Assembly: GCF_039544005.1 (NCBI RefSeq)
Contig: NZ_BAABKV010000001.1
Span: forward strand, 7,998,001 to 8,062,000
DNA from: Kitasatospora paranensis
GTDB taxonomy: Bacteria > Actinomycetota > Actinomycetes > Streptomycetales > Streptomycetaceae
DNA: 64,000 nt
Reading direction: 5' to 3'
Below the pieces are notes generated by a model. The model did no database searches. It was not told where the DNA came from and worked only from the letters and a program-made list of their open reading frames with translations. Shown here piece after piece: positions 8,940 through 17,535 of the stretch (positions are counted from its first letter, which is position 1; each line of letters opens with the position of its first letter). The translations under genes were made by a program, and so were the position numbers.

Positions 8940-9800
8940 GTGACCAGGACACCGACGGCCCGATTGATGGACGGTGCCGGCCTCGCCCGCCGGGTGAACG
9001 CGGCGACCGCCTCGGCGGTGGAGGAGATCCGCCGGCGCACCGGAACGGCGCCCTGCCTGGCGACCGTGCTGGTCGGCGAGGACCCGGCGTCCGTGACCTA
9101 TGTGCGGATGAAGCAGACCCGGTGCGCCAAGGCGGGCATCCGCTCGCGGCACATCGCCCTTCCAGCTTCGGTCGGCACAGGCGAACTGGTCGAGGCCGTC
9201 GCCGCGCTGTCGCACGACCCCGAGGTGCACGGGATCCTGCTGCAGCACCCGGTCGGGCCGCACATCGACGAACGCGCGGCCTTCGAGGCGATCGCTCCCG
9301 ACAAGGACGTCGACGGCGTCACCACGCACTCGTTCGCGGCGATGGGATTCGGCCTGCCCGGCTTCGTCTCCTGCACCCCCGGCGGGATCCTGCGGCTGCT
9401 GGACGAGTACGGCGTCGACCTCGCCGGCAGGCACGCCGTCGTGGTGGGCCGCAGTGCCATCCTGGGCAGGCCCGCCGGAATGCTCCTGCTGGGGCGGGAC
9501 GCCACAGTTACCTACGCCCACTCGCGGACCGCGGACCTCCCGGCGCTCGTCCGGGAGGCCGACGTCCTGGTCGCCGCCACCGGGCGGCCCGGGCTGATCC
9601 GCGGCGCGGACATCAAGCCGGGTGCCGTGGTGGTCGACGCGGGCTACGGCCCCGGCAACGTGGGCGATGTCGAATTCGGGGCGGCTGCCGAGCGGGCGAG
9701 CCTGATCACCCCGGTGCCCGGCGGCGTCGGGCCGATGACCATCGCCGTCCTGCTGGCCCAGACGGTCGAGGCCGCCCGCCGCCGGCTCGGACCCGCCTGA
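8940..9800 (+). CDS. folD: Bifunctional methylenetetrahydrofolate dehydrogenase/cyclohydrolase
   Basis: FolD converts 5,10-methylene-THF to 5,10-methenyl-THF with NADP and then to 10-formyl-THF in the cytosol. The sequence has VGEDPASVTYVRMK (catalytic Lys), a GILLQHP segment, DKDVDGV, the nucleotide-binding VVVGRSAILGRPAG and the C-terminal TPVPGGVGPMT. At 286 residues the length is normal. The start is GTG 8940, following GGAG at 8930-8933; an in-frame ATG at 8967 is an alternative. An earlier open frame from 8901 lies inside the riboswitch and is not the start. Control by the upstream ZTP riboswitch links the gene to purine and one-carbon status. Confidence 0.95.
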   Translation: MTRTPTARLMDGAGLARRVNAATASAVEEIRRRTGTAPCLATVLVGEDPASVTYVRMKQTRCAKAGIRSRHIALPASVGTGELVEAVAALSHDPEVHGILLQHPVGPHIDERAAFEAIAPDKDVDGVTTHSFAAMGFGLPGFVSCTPGGILRLLDEYGVDLAGRHAVVVGRSAILGRPAGMLLLGRDATVTYAHSRTADLPALVREADVLVAATGRPGLIRGADIKPGAVVVDAGYGPGNVGDVEFGAAAERASLITPVPGGVGPMTIAVLLAQTVEAARRRLGPA

Positions 9801-9961
9801 CCGGCCGGGTCCCGCGGCGTGGAGGGGGCGATTCCGACGGGGCGTCACCTCTCCGCGTCGTGCGGGCCGCGGCATGATCGGACCGGTTGTCGTGCACGCG
9901 GCCGGGCTCGCTATCGTGGGCCGACCGCGAAGCTGCGGACCGTCAACGGGGGACGACACAC

Positions 9962-10654
9962 GTGAGCACCGTACTGTTCAATCTGACCACCGCGGCACTG
10001 ATGGTGCTGATGTTCAAGAGCGGGATCGCCCTGGTGGGCGAGGACACGCTGCGCAGGCGGCCCGTCCCGTGGGCGGCGGTGGGGCTCACCGCCCTCGCCG
10101 TGGGCGCCGTCGTGCTGCAGGTGACCTGGTCCGGGGCGATGGCCAGGTTCGACGCGGACCCGAGCAGGGCCGGCTGGTGGCGGGTGTTCACCTCGGTCTT
10201 CATGCAGAACGGCGGTGTCCTGGGCGCCGTGTGGAACATCGCGACCATCGCCGTGATCGCCGCCCTGGCCCAGTGGTTCTGGCGGGGGCCGCTGATGCTG
10301 CTCCTCTTCACGGCGGGCATCCTGCTCCCGCAGCAGATCGACGCACTGTTCGGCGAGACGGCCCGCAGCACCGATCCGCGCAACTTCGCGGGCAGCTCGG
10401 GCGCGACGTACTTCCTCGCGGCGACCCTGGCGGCGGCCCTCCTGTTCGGTACGGCCGACCGCACCCAGCGGCTCCTGGCGGTGAGCGTCCCCGTCGTCGG
10501 GCTGGTGCTGTGGGTCGGGCAGGGCAACGCCCATGGGCTGGTCACGGTCTACGGCTTCGTCCTCGGCGCCGCCGTCCTGCCCGCCGCCCGTCGCCTGGGG
10601 CTCACCGCCCCTGCACCGGCGGCCTGTCCGGAGGCGCCGGTCGGCCGGTCCTGA
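9962..10654 (+). CDS. Rhomboid-like membrane protein
   Basis: A 230-residue protein starting at GTG 9962 with GGGGGA upstream. It has about six hydrophobic segments. WWRVFTSVFMQNGG resembles the rhomboid L1-loop region, AGSSGATYF resembles the GxSG serine motif, and GNAHGLVTVYGFVLGA resembles the helix carrying the catalytic His. Rhomboids are intramembrane serine proteases. Whether this one is active is uncertain because the spacing and the usual HxxxN element are not clear. It is not obviously in an operon with folD, whose stop is 161 bp upstream. Confidence 0.6.
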   Translation: MSTVLFNLTTAALMVLMFKSGIALVGEDTLRRRPVPWAAVGLTALAVGAVVLQVTWSGAMARFDADPSRAGWWRVFTSVFMQNGGVLGAVWNIATIAVIAALAQWFWRGPLMLLLFTAGILLPQQIDALFGETARSTDPRNFAGSSGATYFLAATLAAALLFGTADRTQRLLAVSVPVVGLVLWVGQGNAHGLVTVYGFVLGAAVLPAARRLGLTAPAPAACPEAPVGRS

Positions 10655-10786
10655 CCGCCGTGCCGGGGGCGCTCGGCGTGGTACGACCCCGGCACGGAAC
10701 CGGCTTCGCGAAGCCGGTCCGAGGTGTCTTGCCGCACCGCAGCCATGATCGCTACCGTGTGCGAAACGATTCCACTGGGGGCTCCT

Positions 10787-11722
10787 GTGCAGGGACACCG
10801 GCCGCTGTGGCGGGCCGCCGTCATGGCCGTCATCGCCGCGACCACCGGGTGCGCGCAGCACGTCACCGCCGGGAGCGGGCCGAGCCCGTCGGTCTCCGTC
10901 ACGGCGTCCGGGGTGCCTGCGTCGGCCTCCGCGTCGACCGGCCCGGGGGCGGCCGCGGCCGCGGTGGACGCGGCCCTCAAGAAGGTGACCTCGGCGGGTT
11001 CCGTGACGATCCGCGGCCGCCTCGCGGCGATGTACACCGAGGCCGACCTGCACGGTGCACTGGCCTGGGGCGGCAACGGCCTGACTGGCGAAATGGCCGC
11101 GGACACGAGGACGTCGGACGCGGCAAAGGGCTTCCTGCCCGAGCCCGACCCGTTCACCGCACGCTACGCCGGGCAGCGCGTGTACGGACGCTACGGCAGT
11201 GATGTCACCTCGAAGCTGCAGGGTCGGCACTGGATCGCCTTCGACACCCTGGGTCTCGCCGCCACCGCGCGCGATTCCGGGCTCGCCCTGCTGCCCTACC
11301 AGCTCAGCCGGATCGATCCCGTCAGTGTGCTGACCGAGCTCCGTGCCGCCGTCGAGGTCGACGCCATGGGGCCGGACGCCGGGGCCGGGCCCGGCGTCAC
11401 CGTCTACTCGGGCATGCTCGGTGCCGAGCAGCTCGCCGCCCTGGCCGCCCGCGGCGCCGACGCCGGTTCGTCGGCGCAGCTCCGTGACCGGTACCGGGCG
11501 GGCCGCCTCACCTCGGAGACGATCACCGTCTGGATCGGTCCGGAGGGGGTGCCGGTGAAGGCGCTCTACGGGATCGCGGCGGCCACCGGTTCCTTCAACA
11601 CGACCGTCGAGTACGCGCAGTACGGCACCACCGTGCCGGCGCCGCAGGCCCCGGACGCCCGCGACACCACGGAGGCGGCTCAGGCGCTCGCGGCCCTTCC
11701 CAACATCGGCGCCCGCCCCTGA
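10787..11722 (+). CDS. Secreted lipoprotein of unknown function
   Basis: The GTG at 10787 has a GGGGG ribosome site just upstream and gives 311 residues with a compact lipoprotein signal: basic start, hydrophobic AAVMAVIAATTG and the lipobox cysteine in TTGCAQ. The mature part begins with a Ser/Ala/Pro-rich linker and continues as a globular domain (segments ITVWIGPEGVPVKALYG and FNTTVEYAQYG). These resemble actinobacterial LppX/LprG-like lipoproteins, whose C-terminal strands often end in similar motifs, but identity is not established. It converges with the next gene. Confidence 0.7.
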   Translation: MQGHRPLWRAAVMAVIAATTGCAQHVTAGSGPSPSVSVTASGVPASASASTGPGAAAAAVDAALKKVTSAGSVTIRGRLAAMYTEADLHGALAWGGNGLTGEMAADTRTSDAAKGFLPEPDPFTARYAGQRVYGRYGSDVTSKLQGRHWIAFDTLGLAATARDSGLALLPYQLSRIDPVSVLTELRAAVEVDAMGPDAGAGPGVTVYSGMLGAEQLAALAARGADAGSSAQLRDRYRAGRLTSETITVWIGPEGVPVKALYGIAAATGSFNTTVEYAQYGTTVPAPQAPDARDTTEAAQALAALPNIGARP

Positions 11723-11755
11723 CGGTGTCCCGGGGCGGGGACCGACGGGGTGGGG

Positions 11756-12304
11756 TCAGTCCTCGGACGGCCAGCGGTCCTCCAGGTGGAGCCGGATCAG
11801 CTCCGCGTGGGAGAGCGGGGTCCGGGGATCGGTGATGTCGCCGTTGGTGGTGTAGTCCAGCAGGACGACGTCCGGTTTGCCGCGGAGCTCTTCGACCAGA
11901 TCGGCGACGCGGTTCTCCAGGACCCACCGGTACGCGGGCAGGTAGATCCGCCGCCGTGCCGTCTCGTAGGGGAGCAGGCCGTCCCCGGTCGGCCCGGTGC
12001 GGTGGCCCTGGACGGGGCCGAACCGCCGGACGGTGCGCTTCAGGCCCTTCATGGTGGTGATGCGGAGCTTTGCGGCGTCGACATCGACGGACTCGAAGAC
12101 CTTGAGCGCCTGCCAGATCCCTTCCACCGACTGGCTGGTGACGCCTTCCGCGTACGGGACGGGGATGCCGCCGTGCGGATAGAACGGGCTCAGCCGGACC
12201 CAGGGCTCGGAGGCCTTCGAGGTCACGTCGATGATCTCGGCCCCTGGGAAGGCGGCAGCGAGCGCGGCCGCCGAGCGACGCCGTCCGGCGGTTCGGATCT
12301 GCAT
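11756..12304 (-). CDS. Conserved hypothetical protein (possible DUF6939)
   Basis: A 182-residue soluble protein with conserved-looking segments: GAEIIDVTSKA near the N-terminus, SPFYPHGGIPVP, SQSVEGIWQALKVFE, and LLDYTTNGDITDP near the C-terminus. This pattern resembles a family found in many actinobacteria and phages (possibly DUF6939) with no known activity; the family name is from memory. No membrane segment or signal peptide is visible. The gene converges with the lipoprotein gene, 33 bp apart. Confidence 0.7.
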   Translation of the reverse strand: MQIRTAGRRRSAAALAAAFPGAEIIDVTSKASEPWVRLSPFYPHGGIPVPYAEGVTSQSVEGIWQALKVFESVDVDAAKLRITTMKGLKRTVRRFGPVQGHRTGPTGDGLLPYETARRRIYLPAYRWVLENRVADLVEELRGKPDVVLLDYTTNGDITDPRTPLSHAELIRLHLEDRWPSED

Positions 12305-12505
12305 GCGAGGGCTCCCTCTCCCGGTGCTTCCGCCGCCCAGTCTTCCGTACCGCTCGGGGCCGCCGGATCGGGAGGTCCGTCCCGCGGATCCTGCCGCGAT
12401 GTGCGCAGTGCGCAGTGCGCAGTGCCGCGATCGCGCTCGACCTGCCGTTCGCTGTCACCGGGTGTCACGATGGAGGGAGGGAACTCTCCCCGATCGGAGG
12501 CGGTC

Positions 12506-12834
12506 ATGGGCCGCGATTACCACTTCCACCGCGAGCATGCCGGCTGTTCGGTGACGGTCGGGGTGCATCTGGGGGTACCCGGGAGCTGGAGCTCCTGGTG
12601 GACGGCAAGGCGGTGGCGGTCGAGCGCGTCCACGGCCACGGGGCGCAGGTGCGGGCGCTGACCACCGTCCTGCCGACCGAGCCGCCGCGTCCCATCGAGG
12701 TCGAGGTGAGCCTGCCCGGCCATGTGCGCGGCGAGCCGGGCAGTGTCCTGGTCGACGCCGGCGCGCGGCTGCCGATGCCGGAGCACGAGGTGCCCCGCCG
12801 GGCGCGGCTGACCGAGGTCTCCTGGTACGGCTGA
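12506..12834 (+). CDS. Small conserved protein (frameshifted)
   Basis: It starts at ATG 12506 after GGAGG and reads MGRDYHFHREHAG. At about 12572, within CTGGGGGTACC, one G appears to be missing; adding it gives HLGGTRELELLVDGKAVA and a clean end (LTEVSWYG) at 12834, about 109 residues. The second half looks like a beta-sandwich with a repeated VxVxLPGHV pattern. No domain was recognised. The break matches the other one-base losses in this window. Confidence 0.55.
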
Positions 12835-12891
12835 GACGGCCCGTGGGCCACCGGCACGTCACCGCGGGGGCGAGGGCTCGCTCAGAGGACG

Positions 12892-13095
12892 TCAGGTCCG
12901 CTTCTGGTAGCGGCCGCGTCCGGGCTGGCCGAGGAGTCCCTGACGAACGAGTCGTCCCAGGCGGGAGCGGGTGACGTTGATCGAGGGCTCTTCGGCGGGC
13001 AGGCCGAGGAGTTCGTGTAGGTCGCGAACCCGGAAGACCCGCCCGGGATGCTGGTTGAAGGCCGTCACAATGCGCTGGTAGACGGTGGTGGACCG
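12892..13095 (-). pseudogene. Remnant of a winged-helix (HTH) domain protein
   Basis: Reading leftwards the frame gives QRIVTAFNQHPGRVFRVRD, then LHELLGLPAEEPSINVTRSR, then LGRLVRQGLL and an end at TGA 12892-12894. This looks like a compact DNA-binding domain of a type common in Streptomyces genomes. There is no convincing start: the only usable codon is GTG at 13068, inside the domain. The open frame begins right after the stop of the neighbouring cutC-like remnant, in the same frame, so it is probably the 3' end of a truncated gene. Confidence 0.45.
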
Positions 13096-13125
13096 GCACC
13101 AGCAACCCCCGTGCCGACCGGCCGT

Positions 13126-13770
13126 TCAGCCGAGAGCCCGCCATTCGGCGACCTCGGCGGTGTCGACCTGACCGGCCCACCCGCCGGTCCGGACCACCCC
13201 GGCGACGTGGAAGGCGTCGAAGCCGGCCGCCCGCAGGGCCGGTACGTGTTCGGCGCGCAGCCCGCCGCCGACCAGGATCTGCTGCCGGCAGCCGGGGTCG
13301 CCGGCCTTGGCGGGCTCGCCTGCCAGTACCTCCCGCCCGTGTCGACGCCCCCCGGCGCCCCAGAGGTGAGGAAGGTGTCCAGCCCGGGCAGTTCGCCGAC
13401 GGCGGCCCCTACGGCGGCTCGGTCCGCGCTGTGGTCGATCGCTCGGGAACGTCCACTGGCAGCCGGACACGGCGTCGGAGACCGTCCGGGTGGCGGCGAG
13501 GTCCACCCAGCCGCCCGCATCGAGGAAGCCGAGGACGAACTCCTCGGCTCCCTCGGCGAGCAGTTAACCGGCCCGCCGCACCAGATCGTCCAGGCTCCCC
13601 GGCGCGAAGCCGTCCGCGAACCGGAGCATGACCCGCAGCGGGATGTCCACGGCGGCTCGGACGGCGGCGAAGTCGGCGATGAAGGGCGTCAGACCGTCAG
13701 CGGCCATGTCCGCGACCGGTTCGAGCCTGCCTTGCCGCGGAGAACCCCTGCTCGGCGACCCCTCAACGCC
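13126..13770 (-). pseudogene. Decayed CutC-like copper homeostasis gene
   Basis: Pieces of one protein lie in two frames. Upstream (right) is IADFAAVRAAVDIPLRVMLR followed by DDLVRRAG, an in-frame TAA near 13563, then LLAEGAEEFVLGFLD. Next comes DLAATRTVSDAVSGCQWTF, a shift to DHSADRAAVGAAVGELPGLD, and another shift to EVLAGEPAKA, QILVGGGLRAEHVPALRAAG and FHVAGVVRTGG. The order and the GGGLRAEHV and VDTAEVAEWRAL motifs match the C-terminal part of CutC (PF03932, TIM barrel). The N-terminus is missing. A stop plus at least two frame changes indicate real decay. Confidence 0.65.
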
Positions 13771-13779
13771 GTAGAACGA

Positions 13780-14787
13780 TCAACCGACCGCCGGCGGCCT
13801 CCGATCGGGCGCACTCGAACGCCAGCGGGCCTCCATCGCGACCACAGCGATCACCCCGACCACGGCAACCACCCCGAGCACCCCGAGCACGGCCAGGGCC
13901 TCGGCCCTGTTGTACGGACTCCACAGCGCGTGGAGCGTCGCCACCAGCACCACCAGGCCGATCGGGGCGCCGGCGAGCGCCGCCGCCGCAGGGGCGTACC
14001 GGCCACGCCTCAGCATCGGAACGGCCACCAGGAGGAGCAGCAGCTCACAGACCGGGAAGCCCTGAAGAAGAACGCGGTCGAACATCCGCAGGGATCGGAA
14101 GAGCTCGAACATGACCGCCTGACCCCAGAACACGCCGCCGAACAGCACCCCCGCGACCGCGGCCAGGCCTCGCCGCCGCACGGCCGGACCAAGCAGGTCC
14201 GGCGGGGCGATGAGCAGGATCAGCACCCACAGCGCCTGGGGGCCGACCTGGACGAACAAGCCGACCAGCTCCCGGATCCACACGGTGGGGTGGTGCGCCA
14301 GGTAGCCGTAGTTCTGGAGGGACCAGGCCACGAGCGCGAGCGGCACGGCGAACGGCCCGAGCAGTCGCGCAACCGTCCACCGCCCGAGCACGGCGGCGCC
14401 GGCCGCGGCCAGGAACAGCGCCTCGCTGCCTCGATTGATCCAGTACGCGTAGTAGTACGGCGCGGCGGACGGAACCCACAGGGCCATGTCCCCGTGGCGC
14501 AGCCAGTCGCGGGCCAGCATGTAGAGGTCCATCAGCGAGACGCCGGCCGCCGCGGCCGCCGCGAAGGGCGCGACCATCGCCGCCAGCCGCGCGAGGGTCC
14601 CGCTGGAGCGCAGCCCCAGTCGGGCCCGTACGCCGTGCCCCGCCAGGTCGAACAGTTCGCGCGCGGTGGCCCAACGGCCCGCGTCCGCCGTGGTATCCGC
14701 GAACACCGCCGCGATCTCCTCGCCCCGCTCCCGCCGGTACTCGACCGGGTGCAGGCGGAGCGCCAGCCTCAGTACACGCTCGCTCAT
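13780..14787 (-). CDS. Polytopic membrane protein paired with PadR regulator
   Basis: A 335-residue protein beginning MSERVLRLALRLHPVEYRRERGEEIAAVF. A cytosolic N-terminal region of about 65 residues of the kind common in PadR-linked permease-like proteins precedes about eight hydrophobic segments up to residue 315. Its ATG overlaps the stop of the PadR gene (ATGA at 14784-14787), so the two are translationally coupled. No transport signature was recognised. Confidence 0.8.
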   Translation of the reverse strand: MSERVLRLALRLHPVEYRRERGEEIAAVFADTTADAGRWATARELFDLAGHGVRARLGLRSSGTLARLAAMVAPFAAAAAAGVSLMDLYMLARDWLRHGDMALWVPSAAPYYYAYWINRGSEALFLAAAGAAVLGRWTVARLLGPFAVPLALVAWSLQNYGYLAHHPTVWIRELVGLFVQVGPQALWVLILLIAPPDLLGPAVRRRGLAAVAGVLFGGVFWGQAVMFELFRSLRMFDRVLLQGFPVCELLLLLVAVPMLRRGRYAPAAAALAGAPIGLVVLVATLHALWSPYNRAEALAVLGVLGVVAVVGVIAVVAMEARWRSSAPDRRPPAVG

Positions 14788-15134
14788 GACGCGAAGGCTC
14801 CCTTCATGCGCGGGCGGACGGCGGACAGCCGCCGTTCGGCCTCGGCCGCGACGGCGCGCAGCCGCTCGGCCTCGGCGCTCAGTACCTCGCGCCCGGAGTC
14901 GCTGAGCGCGTAGGTGCGGCGGGCCCGGCCATCCACGATCTCCTCGCTCTCGACCCGGATCAACCCCTGCCCGAGCAGACGGTCCAGGGCTCCGTAGAGG
15001 GTGCCGGTGCGCATCTTCACCCGGCCGCCGGAGATCACGGCGATCTCCTGGATGAGCGCATAGCCGTGCCTTGGGGCATCGGCGAGCGCCGTGAGCAGGA
15101 GCAGCGTCGGCTCCTGCATTGAACGATCTGTCAT
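14784..15134 (-). CDS. PadR-family transcriptional regulator
   Basis: A winged-helix protein of 116 residues from ATG 15134; an upstream start at 15161 would add nine residues. It has the PadR core EPTLLLLTALADAPRHGYAL, GRVKMRTGTLYGALDRLL and RRTYALSDSGREVL. PadR repressors usually autoregulate and control the adjacent membrane protein gene, which overlaps this one by 4 bp. A TATATATA tract lies a few bases before the ATG and looks like the -10 of a leaderless promoter. Confidence 0.88.
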   Translation of the reverse strand: MTDRSMQEPTLLLLTALADAPRHGYALIQEIAVISGGRVKMRTGTLYGALDRLLGQGLIRVESEEIVDGRARRTYALSDSGREVLSAEAERLRAVAAEAERRLSAVRPRMKGAFAS

Positions 15135-15193
15135 GCGGCTATATATATCGGCTACCGGCATATGCTGTCCCGCGAATCGCGAAGGAGAGCAGA

Positions 15194-15283
15194 ATGAGCG
15201 TCATGGCCACCGCCCTGCCGGACCGTTGAGATGACCTGCTGGCCGCCTGGTTCCACGACGCCGTCCACAAGCCGGACCGCTCG
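15194..15283 (+). pseudogene. Fragment of an HD-domain phosphohydrolase (COG4339-like)
   Basis: A GGAG site precedes ATG 15194. The frame reads MSVMATALPDR, then a TGA stop, then DDLLAAWFHDAVHKPDRSE. The AAWFHDAV block is the signature of predicted metal-dependent HD phosphohydrolases, where H and D bind metal. The similarity stops at about 15283, where an insertion-sequence fragment of opposite orientation begins. Confidence 0.5.
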
Positions 15284-15346
15284 GAGAGCCTCGATCACGG
15301 CCCACTGCCCGTCGGACAAGTCTGTTGAGTACGGCATGCGTTCCAT
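15284..15346 (-). mobile_element. N-terminal fragment of an IS5-type transposase
   Basis: The minus strand from 15346 reads MERMPYSTDLSDGQWAVIEA, matching the stereotyped N-terminus of IS5-family DDE transposases in Streptomyces (YPSDLTDAQWALIEPL type). The match ends after about 20 codons, where the sequence becomes antisense to the HD-hydrolase fragment. No second transposase portion, terminal inverted repeats or target duplication was found, so this is only a scar. Confidence 0.5.
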
Positions 15347-15420
15347 GCGCCGACTACATCATGCACACGACAAGCATGTCGGTCCGAGTGCCTCCGTACT
15401 CACGAACGGGCGACACCAGA

Positions 15421-15801
15421 TCATCCAGAAACGGACTTGATGTCCTCTCGGGCGGGCTGCCACAGCTCGATCCGGTTGCCCTCGGGATCGGTGACCCAGC
15501 CGAATCGGCCGACCCCCTCCATGTCCTGGGTCTCCTCGGCCACGGCCGCTCCCCTGGCACGCAGTTGCGCGAGCATCGCGTCCAGGTCGCGGACTCGGAA
15601 GTTGAGCATGGTCTGCTGGTCGCGGGAGCCGAAGTAGTCCGTCCCGGACTCGAACGTCGCGAACACCGTCGGCCCGGCCTCCTGGCGCCACAGGCCGTTC
15701 GCGTCGGCGTCCAGGCCGAGGCAGTCGCGGTACCACGCGCCCAGGGACTCCGGGTCGGCGGCCCGCAGGAAGTATCCACCGATTCCAAGCACTCGTTCCA
15801 T
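15421..15801 (-). CDS. VOC-family (glyoxalase/bleomycin-resistance fold) protein
   Basis: A 126-residue protein starting MERVLGIGGYFLRAADPESL. It has the two beta-alpha-beta-beta-beta modules of the vicinal-oxygen-chelate fold, with LGAWYRDCLGLD at the N-terminus and FGWVTDPEGNRIELWQP at the C-terminus, where E in IELWQ is a usual metal ligand. It could be a glyoxalase-like enzyme or a drug-binding protein; the substrate is not evident. A CAGGAT hexamer 6 nt before the ATG suggests leaderless expression. Confidence 0.85.
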   Translation of the reverse strand: MERVLGIGGYFLRAADPESLGAWYRDCLGLDADANGLWRQEAGPTVFATFESGTDYFGSRDQQTMLNFRVRDLDAMLAQLRARGAAVAEETQDMEGVGRFGWVTDPEGNRIELWQPAREDIKSVSG

Positions 15802-15953
15802 GCCGCCATCCTGCCAGGACGACGCCCCGCGGGCCCGGCGATCGGGCAGCCGTGCGGCCGCGCGGCCCGGATCCGGTCCGGCGCCGGCCGGACCGGCCGA
15901 AGGGCCCGTTGCCCCGGTCGCAACGAGCCCTTCGGAGTCGGGACGGTCGGGGG

Positions 15954-17201
15954 TCAGCCCTTGAACGCGGTGGTGCCGTTCGGGGTGCCGAGGCCGGTCG
16001 GGCCGTCGTACCCGGTGGTGGCGGTGCACAGGTAGGACGGCGAGCAGCTGCCGTTCGAGCCGGTGGTCACGTCGTTGAGCGAGCCGGTGTGGGCGTAGGG
16101 GAAGGACGCCGGGCTGGAGCCGCTGGACGGGGTGCCGCCCAGGGCGTACACACCGGCGATGATCGGCGACGAGGCGCTGGTGCCGCCGTAGACCGCCCAG
16201 CCGCTGCCGCCGTACGTCTGGTAGACCGCGACGCCGGTGGCCGGATCGGCGACCGCGGACACGTCCGAGATGGTCCGCTTCGAGCAGCCGGTGTCCTTCT
16301 GCCAGCTGGGCTTGGCGTCGTACGCCGAGCAGCCGGATCCGGTGCCCTCGGTGGAGTTGGTGAGCCAGACGCTTTCGCTCCAACCGCGGCCGCTGGAAGT
16401 CTTCTTGAGCGCGGTGCCGCCGACCGAGGTGACGTAGCGGGAGGCCGCCGGGTACTGCGCGCCGTACGCGGAGTCGCCGGCCGAGACCGTGATGGCGACG
16501 CCCGGGTGGTTGAAGTAGGAGGAGTCGTACGAGGTGTCGGCGGACGATTCGCCGCCGCCGTAGCTGTTGGAGACGAATTTGGCGCCGAGGTTCACCGCGG
16601 TGTTCACCGAGGTGCCGAGATTGGCCATGGTGGCGCTCTTGGCCTCGACCAGGATGATCTTCGCGTTGGGGGCGATCGCCGAGACCATGTCGAGGTCGAG
16701 CGATATCTCGCCGGCCCAGCCCGAGTTGTTGGCCGGCAGGGTGCTGGAGCCCGTCTGGCCGACCTGCTTGAAGCAGCCGCTGGCCTTGGTGCAGGCGGGC
16801 AGCCCGTACTGGGAGCGGTAGACGGCCATGTCCGACTCGGCGTTCGGGTCGTTGTAGGCGTCCACGATCGCGATGGTCATGCCCGCACCGCCGTTGGCGG
16901 GCAGCGCGTATGCGCTGAGCAGGTCGCTCGGGCCGAAGCCGGAGGGGGTGGCGTTCGGGGTGACGCCGCGCGGCTGCACACGCTCGGCGGTGCTGGTCAC
17001 CCGCAGGGCGTGGCAGGCCATGGTGTCGCCCTTGGCGAGGGTGTCGCACGCCTTGACCCAGGACGTGCCGTCCTTGGTGTAGACGTGCGGCGCGGCCGTG
17101 GCGCCGGCGGGGACGGCGGACACGAGGCCGGAGAGCGCAAGGGCGGCGGTGCCCGCGACGGCGAGGGCGGCGCGGCGGGCGGATGCGGTGGGGGTACGCA
17201 A
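15954..17201 (-). CDS. Secreted S53-family serine-carboxyl peptidase (sedolisin type)
   Basis: A 415-residue secreted protease. The start is TTG 17201, preceded by AGGAGG seven bases away. The signal peptide is RRAALAVAGTAALALSG to about residue 35. The catalytic residues of the family are visible: Glu and Asp in GEISLDLDM and Ser in GGTSASSP; FVSNSYGGGE is the oxyanion region. There is no large propeptide, so it belongs to the shorter bacterial S53 group. The C-terminus carries the DVTTGSNG and GYDGPTGLGTP motifs typical of these enzymes (calcium site). It probably degrades extracellular protein. Confidence 0.92.
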   Translation of the reverse strand: MRTPTASARRAALAVAGTAALALSGLVSAVPAGATAAPHVYTKDGTSWVKACDTLAKGDTMACHALRVTSTAERVQPRGVTPNATPSGFGPSDLLSAYALPANGGAGMTIAIVDAYNDPNAESDMAVYRSQYGLPACTKASGCFKQVGQTGSSTLPANNSGWAGEISLDLDMVSAIAPNAKIILVEAKSATMANLGTSVNTAVNLGAKFVSNSYGGGESSADTSYDSSYFNHPGVAITVSAGDSAYGAQYPAASRYVTSVGGTALKKTSSGRGWSESVWLTNSTEGTGSGCSAYDAKPSWQKDTGCSKRTISDVSAVADPATGVAVYQTYGGSGWAVYGGTSASSPIIAGVYALGGTPSSGSSPASFPYAHTGSLNDVTTGSNGSCSPSYLCTATTGYDGPTGLGTPNGTTAFKG

Positions 17202-17535
17202 GGAAATGCCTCCTGTGGCTGGGTAAACCGGGGGCAGTGCATGCCGGAGCCGCGCGTGGACGGGTGGGTGCCGAGAGCGGCGGCCGGGCAGGGCGGAGCT
17301 GCGGGGCGTTGGGGCCGCCGCTCCAGGGGTGGATGGGGATCCGGGGTACTGGCGTTCGAGGCTAGTGAGCCATGCTCATGTCCAACAAGAGGGCGTGGGG
17401 AATCAGAACTTCCCCTTTACCTGCGGTTGGTGACGGTAAAGCAGCGCTGTCCAAAGGCTCCTTCGCCTGCGCAGTGACGTTCGGTCACATCGGGGTGCCG
17501 GATCATTGGGTTGCCGCTGTGATCTGCACAAGACC
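17202..17535. other. Divergent intergenic region (S53 peptidase / PadR)
   Basis: This stretch separates two divergent genes. It contains small inverted repeats: GGGGAA 17397-17402 with TTCCCC 17410-17415, a CTTTACC / GGTAAAG pair around 17415-17440, and GTGAC 17474-17478 with GTCAC 17484-17488. No clear sigma-70 promoter was identified. The PadR operator pair begins immediately afterwards. Confidence 0.3.

Noticed and set aside
13048..14913. A 621-codon plus-strand frame over the cutC remnant and membrane gene
   Set aside because: Composition is that of a shadow frame; the opposite strand encodes a clear membrane protein and PadR regulator.
15152..15346. A complete insertion sequence
   Set aside because: Only about 20 codons of a transposase N-terminus are recognisable, with no terminal repeats or catalytic domain.
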